Assembly (NCBI RefSeq): GCF_023746535.1
Contig: NZ_CP098747.1
Coordinates: 1,742,364-1,806,363, forward strand
From: Sneathiella marina
GTDB lineage: Bacteria > Pseudomonadota > Alphaproteobacteria > Sneathiellales > Sneathiellaceae
DNA length: 64,000 nucleotides
Direction of reading: 5' to 3'
A program made the translations under genes and the position numbers. How positions within the stretch are numbered: position 1 is the first letter of the stretch; each line of letters opens with the position of its first letter. The notes beneath the pieces are model-generated. The model searched no databases and had not been told where the DNA came from. It worked only from the letters and a program-made list of their open reading frames with translations. Below, in pieces: positions 45,934 to 54,832 of the stretch.

Positions 45934-46692
45934 ATGACGGATAATAACGCGCTCTTTGAATATCTATTGAGACTAGGGGACAATAGTCTGATACTGGGTC
46001 AACGTCTGGCAGAATGGTGCGGGCATGCTCCCATCCTGGAGGAAGAACTTGCGCTAACTAATATTGGCCTGGATCTTGTTGGGCAATCGCGGCTATTGCT
46101 CACTTATGCCGCTGAAGTCGAAGGTGCCGGCAGAGATGAAGATATGCTCGCCTTTCATCGGGACACACAGGCATGGCGGAATTTGCTGCTTTTGGAGCAG
46201 CCCAACGGGGATTTTGCCAAAACCATAGCGCGCCAGTTCTTTTTCGATAATTTCCAGTATTTGCAGTTTGAAGGATTATGCCAGTCCAAGGATGACCGGC
46301 TTGCCGCGATTGCCGCGAAATCACTTAAAGAGATAACCTACCATCTCCGCCATAGTACCAATTGGGTCCTCCGGTTAGGTGATGGAACAACGGAAAGTCA
46401 CGAGAAAATGCAAATCGCCATTGATGAGCTATGGGGGTTTCTTCCCGAAATGTTCGATATGGATGAAATAGATACACAATTATTGGCCGAGGGAGTTGGC
46501 GTCGATTTGGCGGCCTTAAAACCCCGTTGGGACGAGGTCGTAAACGCCGTGCTCCTCGAAGCGACGCTGGAACGGCCGGAGGATACCTGGTCCGTCCGGG
46601 GAAGCCGGGAGGGCAAACATTCTGAACATCTTGGCTATTTGCTGGCTGAAATGCAGTTCTTGCAGCGTGCTTATCCGGATGCGAAATGGTAA
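45934..46692 (+). CDS. paaC: Phenylacetyl-CoA epoxidase structural subunit PaaC
   Basis: Inactive ferritin-like partner of PaaA, 252 residues. Family marks are RLGDNSLILGQRLAEWCGHAP at the N-terminus, NIGLDLVGQSRLLL and the QFFFDNFQYLQFEGL and HLRHSTNWVLRLGDGT segments. Its ATG directly follows the paaB stop, and its own end overlaps paaD by 7 bp. Confidence 0.95.
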   Translation: MTDNNALFEYLLRLGDNSLILGQRLAEWCGHAPILEEELALTNIGLDLVGQSRLLLTYAAEVEGAGRDEDMLAFHRDTQAWRNLLLLEQPNGDFAKTIARQFFFDNFQYLQFEGLCQSKDDRLAAIAAKSLKEITYHLRHSTNWVLRLGDGTTESHEKMQIAIDELWGFLPEMFDMDEIDTQLLAEGVGVDLAALKPRWDEVVNAVLLEATLERPEDTWSVRGSREGKHSEHLGYLLAEMQFLQRAYPDAKW

Positions 46693-47171
46693 CCATGTTG
46701 GCCATAGAAGACATAAAAGCCGTACTTGAACTCGTGAAAGACCCGGAGATCCCGGTTTTAAGCGTTGAGGATATGGGGATTATTCGGGATGTCCGATATC
46801 TCGATGGCCGATTGCAAATCGTTATTACACCAACATATTCCGGGTGCCCTGCAATGGATGTAATCGAAGAGGATATCTCGACGATGCTTAAACTACATGC
46901 CATTGATGATTTTGATATAAATACTGAGCTATCGCCAGCCTGGACGACCGACTGGATCACAGCTGATGGGCGGGAAAAACTCCGAGCGTTCGGAATAGCC
47001 CCCCCGACAGGCAAAAGCAAAGGCGCTCTTCTGGGACATGACGTCGTGGGCTGTCCGCAATGTAGTTCGACAAACACGGTGATGGTTAGCGAATTTGGAT
47101 CAACCGCATGTAAAGCCCATTATAAATGCCAGGAATGCCTGGAACCTTTCGACTATTTTAAATGTGTTTAG
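46686..47171 (+). CDS. paaD: PaaD, maturation factor of the phenylacetyl-CoA epoxidase
   Basis: A 161-residue MIP18/SufT-type protein thought to help insert or mature the metal centre of the epoxidase. The N-terminal domain has DPEIPVLSVEDMGI and PTYSGCPAMDVIEEDI. The C-terminal zinc-ribbon-like tail carries four or more cysteines (CPQCSS, CKAHYKCQECLEPFDYFKC). The start at 46686 lies inside the end of paaC; an in-frame ATG at 46695 is an alternative. Confidence 0.95.
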   Translation: MVTMLAIEDIKAVLELVKDPEIPVLSVEDMGIIRDVRYLDGRLQIVITPTYSGCPAMDVIEEDISTMLKLHAIDDFDINTELSPAWTTDWITADGREKLRAFGIAPPTGKSKGALLGHDVVGCPQCSSTNTVMVSEFGSTACKAHYKCQECLEPFDYFKCV

Positions 47172-47180
47172 GATACTGAT

Positions 47181-48254
47181 GTGACCATATTCCATCCATT
47201 GACGATAAAAAATGTAACGCAGGAAACTCGTGATGCTGTTTCCATTACCTTTGATGTACCAATGGAACTCAAAGAAGCTTACCAATTCACGCAAGGTCAA
47301 CATCTGACACTAAAAGAGAAATTGGGGGGTGAAGAATATCGCAGATCCTATTCAATTTGCAGTGCAGTCGGTGATGACGAATTACGGGTCGCCATCAAAC
47401 AGATTGACGGGGGTGTATTCTCCAGTCATGCGAATGAAAATTTTGCGCCAGGACAAATTCTTGAAGTGATGGAACCGCAAGGCCGGTTTTACTCTGAACT
47501 GAATGCAAAGAATGCAAATAGTTATTTGGCAATTGCGGTCGGTAGCGGTATTACCCCCATCATTTCCATTGTTAAAACGATTTTAAAAACGGAGAAAAAT
47601 AGCCAGGTTACTTTGATTTATGGAAATCGTTCCGTCACGAGCATCCTGTTTTTGGAAGAATTGGAAGATCTGAAAAATATCTACAAGGATCGTTTGAATC
47701 TAATGCATATCCTGAGCCGGGAGCATCAAGATGCGGAGCTTTTCAACGGGCGCGTTACCGGCGAGAAGTGCAAACAGATTTTTGGCACATTAGTTGATCT
47801 CACCAAGATAAATGATGTTTTTCTCTGCGGCCCTGAGCAAATGATCATGGAAGTAAAGGAAGTTTTGCAGAACAGTGGTGTAGACCCCAGCCATATACAT
47901 TTTGAGCTGTTTATTACGGATGCCGCAATAAAGGCAGCAGGAATTCCAAAAAAGAAAAAGAAGGGAGAGGGGCCCAAGAGGCAAGTGCGCATCATTTTGG
48001 ATGGCCGGCAATCAGATATTGATGTTCGTGAAGATGGAAGATCCATCCTCGATGTGGCGTTAAGCCAGGGAATGGATTTGCCATATGCCTGTAAAGGAGG
48101 GGTGTGTTCCACATGCCGGGCAAAGGTTGTCCGCGGTGAGGTGCAAATGGACCTGAATTATGCCCTGGAAGATAGTGAAGTTGCTGAAGGGTATGTTCTG
48201 ACCTGTCAATCTCACCCCTTAACCGAAGATGTGATTGTCGATTACGATGCCTAG
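47181..48254 (+). CDS. paaE: Phenylacetyl-CoA epoxidase reductase PaaE
   Basis: Feeds electrons from NADPH through FAD and a 2Fe-2S cluster to PaaA. The 357-residue protein has a ferredoxin-reductase FAD domain (RRSYSICSA near residue 55), an NAD(P) domain (AIAVGSGITPIISIVKTIL, FLCGPEQMI) and a C-terminal plant-type ferredoxin domain with CKGGVCSTC and a distal Cys in LTCQSHP. A lysine-rich linker (KKKKKGEGPKR) joins the last two. It begins at a GTG with an AGGA site and ends the paa operon. Confidence 0.96.
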   Translation: MTIFHPLTIKNVTQETRDAVSITFDVPMELKEAYQFTQGQHLTLKEKLGGEEYRRSYSICSAVGDDELRVAIKQIDGGVFSSHANENFAPGQILEVMEPQGRFYSELNAKNANSYLAIAVGSGITPIISIVKTILKTEKNSQVTLIYGNRSVTSILFLEELEDLKNIYKDRLNLMHILSREHQDAELFNGRVTGEKCKQIFGTLVDLTKINDVFLCGPEQMIMEVKEVLQNSGVDPSHIHFELFITDAAIKAAGIPKKKKKGEGPKRQVRIILDGRQSDIDVREDGRSILDVALSQGMDLPYACKGGVCSTCRAKVVRGEVQMDLNYALEDSEVAEGYVLTCQSHPLTEDVIVDYDA

Positions 48255-48275
48255 TCGTAAAGCCAAATCCTTAAC

Positions 48276-48617
48276 CTAGTAATTTTCAACACCGGCAACG
48301 GAGCATTCATTCGTGGTGTAATTGCTCTGCGGTGTACATATTTCGGAGAGATTGATGATCAGGTTACCTTTGCAATCGTTAAAGCTGACCCAGCCCTCAA
48401 CTCTTCGCAAGGTGCCACCTCCGCCCTCTCCTGTGCTGTAGATGTTTACCGTTGAGAATTTTTCGATTCTTTCCTTTTCAATTCCCAGCTCACTGATTTC
48501 CCGCTCGAATTCCCGGCTGCATGTATTGGCGTTTGCGTGTGTGGAAAACGATAATATAGTCACAAAAAAAGCTAGTATCGAATAATAGTACGAAGTGTTG
48601 TGGCTTCGCTTTTTCAT
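48276..48617 (-). CDS. Small secreted four-cysteine protein, paralog A
   Basis: A 113-residue protein with a Sec-type signal peptide (about residues 1-31, cleavage near THANA-N). The mature part has four cysteines (TCSREF, NDCKG, EICTP, NECSV), probably two disulfides. It is clearly homologous to the neighbour at 48733, sharing the RVEGWV.FNDCKGNL core and a C-terminal TT.EC.V.GV. I do not recognise the family. It likely acts in the periplasm or outside the cell. Confidence 0.65.
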   Translation of the reverse strand: MKKRSHNTSYYYSILAFFVTILSFSTHANANTCSREFEREISELGIEKERIEKFSTVNIYSTGEGGGGTLRRVEGWVSFNDCKGNLIINLSEICTPQSNYTTNECSVAGVENY

Positions 48618-48732
48618 CTTCCTGCACCTGTTCTAAAGGAAACACTTTTTAGACATAGAGCATTGATTGGATTGAAACCATTAAAAGATTTTGACGAATA
48701 CGTGATTAATAGAGAAATCCGGCAATAAGTAT

Positions 48733-49065
48733 CTAGAATTTCTTGACGCCAGGCACCGTACATTCAGTTGTTGTATAGCTATTGTCAAAGAGGCAACTTC
48801 TGTCAAATTTAACGACCAAATTACCTTTGCAATCGTTGAAATCAACCCAGCCTTCAACCCGGGAAACTCGGCTTCCGCTCGTCTCATAAATATCGATTGT
48901 ATAACTATTTTTGATACGTTCTTCAGGAATTTCCAGTTTATCCAACTCTATTTTGAATTCTGGTTCGCAGCTTTCTGCAATTGCATGCGATACGCTTCCC
49001 ATAACAAGGAGCAGAGACAAACAAAATGCGGATTTTTGAAAATTTGGGGCTTGAAGGCGGGGCAT
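48733..49065 (-). CDS. Small secreted four-cysteine protein, paralog B
   Basis: A 110-residue relative of the gene at 48276, from an ATG at 49065 that has an AGGAG site; a TTG at 49083 is ignored. The signal peptide covers about residues 1-30 (SVSHAIAES). The mature part keeps the four cysteines at matching places (ESCEPEF, NDCKG, RSCLF, TECTV) and an EL..L.IPEERI helix. The two genes are 115 bp apart in the same direction and look like an old tandem duplication. Function unknown. Confidence 0.65.
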   Translation of the reverse strand: MPRLQAPNFQKSAFCLSLLLVMGSVSHAIAESCEPEFKIELDKLEIPEERIKNSYTIDIYETSGSRVSRVEGWVDFNDCKGNLVVKFDRSCLFDNSYTTTECTVPGVKKF

Positions 49066-49193
49066 AATCACTCCTGCTGGCAAAACTGTATAGCTAATCT
49101 AGTGCATTTCCAGTCGAGAACAAGAAATATGCAAAATAAACGACCAGGAAGTTTTGATGTCGGGTATCGGCGTATCCGAAGAGGATTTTAGGT

Positions 49194-50741
49194 TCAGAAG
49201 TCCGTCTTAACTCCTCCTTCTGCAATGCGTCTGTCTACAAATGCATCGAGTTCCTCACGAATGGCTGGATCCAGTTTAGGCGCTTCATACTCCGCCAGGA
49301 CATCCTTGTATATCTGGTTGGCCCGAGTTAGCGCATCAGGAGAACCGGCCTCGGCCCAGCTTTCAAAATTCCGCCAATCCGATAATAAGGGCGAGTAGAA
49401 GGCGGATTCATATCGTTCCTGGGTATGTTGGGTACCGAAGAAATGCCCGCCATGTCCTGCTTCCCGCATGGCATCAAGCCCTAACGCCTCGACTGAAGTA
49501 TCAATTGGTGTCATTAATTCTGCCATCATCTGGATCATTTCCACATCCATGACCACTTTTTCGAACGAATTTGTGAGCCCGCCTTCAAGCCAGCCTGTTG
49601 CGTGTTTCACAAAATTTCCATGGCCCAGAACGACTCCCCAAAGCGCCATCTGGGACTCATAAGCTGCCTGCGCATCCGGAATGTTCGACGCATTTACGTT
49701 GGAGGTGCGATAGGGGATATTGTATCGCCTTATTAACTGGCCCGTCGCAATCGCGGCTTTTGTATATTCAGGCGTACCAAAGGCGGGCGCGCCGGATTTC
49801 ATATCAACATTTGAGGTGAACCCACCATAAATTACCGGCGCTCCGGGGCGGACAGTTTGTGCGATACTCATGCCGGCCAGGGCTTCTGCATTTTGCTGGG
49901 TGAGGGCACCCCCCAGTGTAACCGGCGCCATTGCGCCCGCCAATGTAAAGGGTGTTAAAATTACAACCTGACCATGGCGGGCCATTTCGATGATGCCCTG
50001 TAACATGGGTTGATCAAGCATAAGCGGTGAGTTGGAATTGATAACTGTAAACAGGCTCGGCTCGCGCAGCATCTGTTCATGACTGATGCCTCGGGCAATC
50101 CGGGCCATTTCAATGCCGTCCAGATTTCGGTCGCGACCTAAAGAATACACATTTGGCGGCTTATCCGTAAATGTCGCAAAATCCCGTCCACATTCCAAAT
50201 GGCGAATAGAGGCATGGATATCCACCGGTTCAACAGGATAACCGCCGGTCGTCGCAATGACGTTGAAACTTTGGGCGAGTTTTAGAAATTTTCGAAAATC
50301 CGTTTGGTTGCCAGTGCGTCTTCCGCCGTCCAGATCAGATGAATTTGGCATGCTGGCACCCATGGCAAAAACTACATTGTCACCGCCAATTTCCATATTC
50401 CAATCGGGGTTGGGTGCATGAATGGTAAATTCAGAGGGAGCATGGGACATGGCGTCCATGATGAATTCCCGATCGAAATACACGATATGCGTATCTTCAT
50501 CGACTTTTTGTCCAGCCGCGCGAAGAATATCTCGCGCCTCTTCGAGGCGCACCATAATTCCGATATTCTCCAGAACATCCAGCGAGGCGTTATGGATTGC
50601 CTCAACCTGATCTTCAGAAATTACTTCTACTGGTTTGAAGGTATTTACAAATTTTCTCTTTGGGAGTTGGGTGAAAGAGGCTTTAACACGTGAACCCCGT
50701 CTTGAGCGGCGACCTGCTGTGCGTTTCTTTTCCTCTGACAT
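49194..50741 (-). CDS. MttB-superfamily (non-pyrrolysine) corrinoid methyltransferase, copy 2
   Basis: Second quaternary-amine-type corrinoid methyltransferase, 515 residues, similar throughout to the copy at 4211 (AGAMAPVTLGGALTQQNAEALAG, SGAPAFGTPEYT, GWLEGGLTNSFEK, GHGGHFFGTQHTQ). No in-frame UAG is present. The first 20 residues are again basic (RRSRRGSR). It is the last gene of a leftward operon with a DMGDH-like and a DadA-like flavoprotein and has no corrinoid protein or activator beside it. It must therefore share those encoded at 8.6-14.9 kb or elsewhere. Its substrate probably differs from copy 1. Confidence 0.9.
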   Translation of the reverse strand: MSEEKKRTAGRRSRRGSRVKASFTQLPKRKFVNTFKPVEVISEDQVEAIHNASLDVLENIGIMVRLEEARDILRAAGQKVDEDTHIVYFDREFIMDAMSHAPSEFTIHAPNPDWNMEIGGDNVVFAMGASMPNSSDLDGGRRTGNQTDFRKFLKLAQSFNVIATTGGYPVEPVDIHASIRHLECGRDFATFTDKPPNVYSLGRDRNLDGIEMARIARGISHEQMLREPSLFTVINSNSPLMLDQPMLQGIIEMARHGQVVILTPFTLAGAMAPVTLGGALTQQNAEALAGMSIAQTVRPGAPVIYGGFTSNVDMKSGAPAFGTPEYTKAAIATGQLIRRYNIPYRTSNVNASNIPDAQAAYESQMALWGVVLGHGNFVKHATGWLEGGLTNSFEKVVMDVEMIQMMAELMTPIDTSVEALGLDAMREAGHGGHFFGTQHTQERYESAFYSPLLSDWRNFESWAEAGSPDALTRANQIYKDVLAEYEAPKLDPAIREELDAFVDRRIAEGGVKTDF

Positions 50742-50764
50742 AGCTTTCTCCCAAAAAAAATATT

Positions 50765-53182
50765 CTAGCCACGCATGCGTTCTGCAGTCGGGTCCAAAAG
50801 TGGTTCTGTGACCAATGTCGCGGGTCGCATTTCGCCAAGTATCTCAATTTCAAATTCTGCGCCATCTTCAATCAACTCTATCGGAACAAAACCCAGAGCA
50901 ACGGATTTCTGTACATAATGTGCATATCCACCCGAAGTGACAAAACCTACGACCTTTTGGTCCTTCCAGATGGGTTCGTCAGCCCAAACATCGGCGTCCA
51001 GCGCATCTACGACAAAAGTACAAAGGCGCCGTTTCGGGCCTTCTGCTTTTTCCTTCATTACGGCTGCTTTTCCAATAAAATCGGCAGGCTTGTTGTAGGA
51101 AACAAATCGATCCAGCCCGGTCTCCTCAGCGGTGTAATCAGGTTTATATTCGCGAAGCCAGGAGCCAAACGATTTTTCCAGTCTCAAGCTCATCATTGCC
51201 CGCATGCCGAAGGGGCGCAGATTAAATTCAGCTCCTGCAGTCGCGAGCGCCTCATAAAGTGCGATTTGATCGGTTGCCGGGACATATATCTCATAGCCAA
51301 GATCGCCGGTATAGGTCACACGCTGCACAATCGCATCTGACAAGCCGACTTCCATTTGTTTAACGGACATGAAGCTGAAAGCTTCATTTGAGACATCTTC
51401 TGTTGTGACTTTTGCCAATAAATCTCGCGCCTTGGGACCAGCAATTTGAAATCCGATGCGATCCAGACTGACATTCTCGATATGGACGCCCTCCGCCGGT
51501 TGATGGTCCCAGAACCAGCGAAGGTGATAGGCCTGCGCACCGTAGGATGCCGTAAGCTGGAATTCCTGATCGGCCAGCCGGGCAATAGTGAAATCGCCAA
51601 TGAGACGCCCTTTCGGGCTGAGCATTGGACTTAATGACAGGCGCCCAACCTTGGGAATGCGCCCGGCCATAATGATGTCCAGCCATTCGGCAGCACCGGA
51701 GCCGGTGATTTTATATTTCCCGAAATTATGGACTTCGGTGATACCGACCGCAGTTCTAACGGCATTACATTCCTGCGCAACGGCTTCAAAGGCGTTGGAT
51801 CGTCTGAAACTGGGAGTTTCGAGCAGTGGATCTCCCTCAAGTGCAAAATAATTAACGGCTTCCATGCCATACCCCTGACCAAAAACAGCATTTTGTTGTT
51901 TCCAGATGGAATAAGCCGGTGTTGTCTGATAGGGGCGGGCGGCCGGCAGTTCTTCGTTAGGGTAGCTGATTGTGAACCGTCGCTGGTAATTTTCCGTGAC
52001 TTTGGTGCGTGCATAGGCGCGCGAGGAATAATCACCGTATCGTGCCACGTCCATGGCAAAGACGTCCTGAGATGGCTCGCCTTCGATCATCCATTCTGCG
52101 ACAGTCAAGCCGACGCCGCCCCCCTGACTAAAACCAGCCATGACAGCGCAGGCCGACCAATAGTTTTTTATCCCGGGAACGGGGCCAACCAGCGGATTGC
52201 CGTCGGGCGCGAAGGTAAAGGGGCCATTGATAATATTCTTGATACCGGCCCGCTCCAGAACGGGGAAGCGATTGAAGGCAAATTCCATACTGTCACTAAT
52301 ACGATCCAACTTGTTTGGCAGGAGTTCGTGACCGAAATCCAAAGGTGTTCCATTTACAGCCCAGGGATCGCAAGCCTGCTCGTAAAAGCCAATGCAAATG
52401 CCGCGGCCTTCCTGACGAAGATAGCTTTCCCCTTCTGGGTCCATTACGTGCGGGTGTTCTTTGCCAAGCTCATAAATTTCCGGAATATCTTCTGTGATGA
52501 GATATTGATGCTCCATGGGGTGGAGAGGAAGGAAGATCCCGACCATCTCGCCAAGCTCGCGCGCCCATAACCCGCCAGCATTGACCACATGCTCGGCATG
52601 CAGGGTCCCGTCCTTGGTGACGACGTCCCAACTGCCGTCAGGCCGGTGATTAAGCTCGCGAACAGGGTTTCGAAGATAAATTTCTGCGCCGAGTTTGCGG
52701 GCACATTGAGCATATGCCTGTGTGGTGCCTGACGGGTCAAGATGACCGTCCAACGGATCATAGAGGCCGCCAATGACGCCCTCCACATTCGTGATCGGAG
52801 AAAGCTTCTTGATTTCCTCCGGTGTTACCAGATGTGTATCAAGCCCCATATACCGATGCTTTGCCCGTTCTGCTTTCAGGTAATCCATACGGTCTTCTGT
52901 ACCGGCAAGCGTCACGCCGCCAACATGATGCAAACCACATGATTGTCCGGAAAGTTCTTCCAGTTCTTTGTAAAGACGTATTGTATAACCTTGAAGGGCG
53001 GCAATATTGGTATCGGAATTAAGGGTATGAAAGCCGCCGGCAGCATGCCATGTGGAACCGGATGTTAATTCCGATCTTTCGATAAGCGCAATGTCCGTCC
53101 AACCAAGCTTTGCCAAATGATACAGAACCGAACATCCAACAACCCCACCGCCGATCACGGCTACTTTGACATGGGACTTCAT
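50765..53182 (-). CDS. Dimethylglycine/sarcosine dehydrogenase-like FAD + GcvT protein, copy 2
   Basis: An 805-residue relative of the gene at 6032 with the same order: Rossmann GGGVVG (residues 11-16), GSTWHAAG with His 46 matching the covalent-FAD histidine of DMGDH, the FAD domain, then GcvT N- and C-domains (GPKARDLLAKV, VTYTGDLGYEIYVP, LRLEKSFGSW). Even the N-terminus (MKSH..V.VIGGGVVG) is shared. It lies 23 bp upstream of mttB copy 2. The pair likely removes successive methyls from one compound, delivering methylene-THF. Confidence 0.88.
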   Translation of the reverse strand: MKSHVKVAVIGGGVVGCSVLYHLAKLGWTDIALIERSELTSGSTWHAAGGFHTLNSDTNIAALQGYTIRLYKELEELSGQSCGLHHVGGVTLAGTEDRMDYLKAERAKHRYMGLDTHLVTPEEIKKLSPITNVEGVIGGLYDPLDGHLDPSGTTQAYAQCARKLGAEIYLRNPVRELNHRPDGSWDVVTKDGTLHAEHVVNAGGLWARELGEMVGIFLPLHPMEHQYLITEDIPEIYELGKEHPHVMDPEGESYLRQEGRGICIGFYEQACDPWAVNGTPLDFGHELLPNKLDRISDSMEFAFNRFPVLERAGIKNIINGPFTFAPDGNPLVGPVPGIKNYWSACAVMAGFSQGGGVGLTVAEWMIEGEPSQDVFAMDVARYGDYSSRAYARTKVTENYQRRFTISYPNEELPAARPYQTTPAYSIWKQQNAVFGQGYGMEAVNYFALEGDPLLETPSFRRSNAFEAVAQECNAVRTAVGITEVHNFGKYKITGSGAAEWLDIIMAGRIPKVGRLSLSPMLSPKGRLIGDFTIARLADQEFQLTASYGAQAYHLRWFWDHQPAEGVHIENVSLDRIGFQIAGPKARDLLAKVTTEDVSNEAFSFMSVKQMEVGLSDAIVQRVTYTGDLGYEIYVPATDQIALYEALATAGAEFNLRPFGMRAMMSLRLEKSFGSWLREYKPDYTAEETGLDRFVSYNKPADFIGKAAVMKEKAEGPKRRLCTFVVDALDADVWADEPIWKDQKVVGFVTSGGYAHYVQKSVALGFVPIELIEDGAEFEIEILGEMRPATLVTEPLLDPTAERMRG

Positions 53183-53202
53183 ATTTTTCCCTTTCAGATT
53201 AT

Positions 53203-54507
53203 TTAGCCAAGGACAGTAAAGCTACTGTCCTGACTAACCTCCCGATTGCGAGAGAAGGTTGCCATGGATAAATCATATCCAACATTTTCAAGGTAAAAAT
53301 GGACCGGATCCTTATCATGATCCCGGCCATTTTCGCATTCGCTGATGAGTTTCTCCATCATACGTCCGGCCACAGGTGCATTTTTAAACTGGTTGCCACT
53401 TGTCCCGATGGCCAGGTAAAATCCGTCCAGGCTGGTCTTGTCGTAAATAGGGACCCAGTCCTTCGTAACATCATAAAGGGAGACAACGCCCTTGGCTTGT
53501 TGCGGGACACCCATTTCAGGAAAGCGTTGCGCAAGGCGCAGAACTTGCGCATTCCATTGTTCAGTGAAATTTTCGTCGAAATTATCCGGATCCACCCATT
53601 CCTGTACATCACAGTCCGGATCCTCAGAACCGATTAGAATATGATTGCCAAGTTCCGGACGGCAATAGATGCCGGCGTCGCTGTCGGAAAGGACAAGACC
53701 ATCTTTTTCGAAGTCAAAATTTGCCGGTGAGGGGACATGGGCTACTTCATGTCTTAACGCCCGGGTTGTCATTTTCATGTCCTCCAGGACATTTGCCATT
53801 TCATTTATCTTCGAAGAATGGGGACCGGCGACATTCACGACGATTGACGCGTCGATGTCACTGCCATCTTTCAGCGTAACCCCCGTTACCTTCCCGTTTT
53901 CCTGCCGGATTGCCGTGACTTCTGTATTGAACCGGAAGACGGCCCCATGTGCCTCAGCGGCGCGCTGTGCATTGTGAGCAGCCAGTTGAGGATCACTCAC
54001 ATAGCCACCGCGCGGGAAGAATACGCCACCGCTGACGGCATCGCCGGTGGGCTCACCGAATGTGGGATCCTCTGGCCGTTTTACAGGTTCGAACTGATGG
54101 GTATCCATGATGGGAAGCTTGTCACGCATTTGCTCGACGGTGAGGTCTTCATAGGGGCAGTTGATACGGTCCATAAGATCGCAGATTTTCGACATATGGC
54201 TGTTATGTGGCGTTTTAACGATCAATGCGCCGGTATTGTTATACTTTATCAGCCCTTTTTCATCTTCTACACCGATGTAACTGGCCCAGTCGGTCCAATA
54301 GAACCAGCCTTCATAAGCAAGCGCGCAGGTATCGATAGAAGAGTAGTAGGTTCGAATAATAGCGCAGGACGCGGCTGTTGATCCATAGCCGGACGTGGGT
54401 AGGCGATCTATTGACAGGACTTTCCGACCTGATTTCGCCAATTCAAACGCAATGCAGGCTCCGATAACACCGGCGCCAATAATTATGGCATCAAATTTTT
54501 CGCTCAT
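53203..54507 (-). CDS. FAD-dependent oxidoreductase (DadA/sarcosine-oxidase-like)
   Basis: A 434-residue D-amino-acid-oxidase-fold flavoprotein from the ATG at 54507, which has a GGGAG site; the longer frame to 54546 lacks one. It has the Rossmann IIIGAGVIGACIAFELA near the N-terminus, SASCAIIR-like and YYSSIDTCALAYEG segments, and VVNVAGPHSSKINEMA in the middle. It is the first gene of the operon with DMGDH-like copy 2 and mttB copy 2, so it probably oxidises a secondary amine or N-methyl amino acid in the same pathway. Substrate unknown. Confidence 0.82.
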   Translation of the reverse strand: MSEKFDAIIIGAGVIGACIAFELAKSGRKVLSIDRLPTSGYGSTAASCAIIRTYYSSIDTCALAYEGWFYWTDWASYIGVEDEKGLIKYNNTGALIVKTPHNSHMSKICDLMDRINCPYEDLTVEQMRDKLPIMDTHQFEPVKRPEDPTFGEPTGDAVSGGVFFPRGGYVSDPQLAAHNAQRAAEAHGAVFRFNTEVTAIRQENGKVTGVTLKDGSDIDASIVVNVAGPHSSKINEMANVLEDMKMTTRALRHEVAHVPSPANFDFEKDGLVLSDSDAGIYCRPELGNHILIGSEDPDCDVQEWVDPDNFDENFTEQWNAQVLRLAQRFPEMGVPQQAKGVVSLYDVTKDWVPIYDKTSLDGFYLAIGTSGNQFKNAPVAGRMMEKLISECENGRDHDKDPVHFYLENVGYDLSMATFSRNREVSQDSSFTVLG

Positions 54508-54832
54508 CACCCGTTGCTCCCTTAATTCCCGAGCTGAATACAGCAAAATATTTCACCGCTTCTGCAGCCGTTGCAAGTTTAAAAAAGCGCAAAAGCATTA
54601 TTGTTTGCGAATAATTAATTTTGTGTCGTTACCGTATAAAAGCGGGTCGTCGACGGGAAAATTTCTGAAGGAGAAAACGGAGCCGCAAGACGCCTGAACG
54701 GTTATTTTGGCATATTCCGCGGTGAGTCGTTTCTGAGATAAAGAAATCCACGAATATTCCCCATACACAACTATAGGTATTTGTTGTATCGTCCGCTTGA
54801 CTAAAATAAATACTATTTTATGGAAGTTTGTC
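54508..54832. other. Divergent intergenic region between FAD oxidase and glucosaminidase
   Basis: A 325-bp gap separating the leftward mttB copy-2 operon from the rightward glucosaminidase gene. It should hold both promoters. No convincing gene, hairpin or known regulatory motif was found. Confidence 0.4.
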
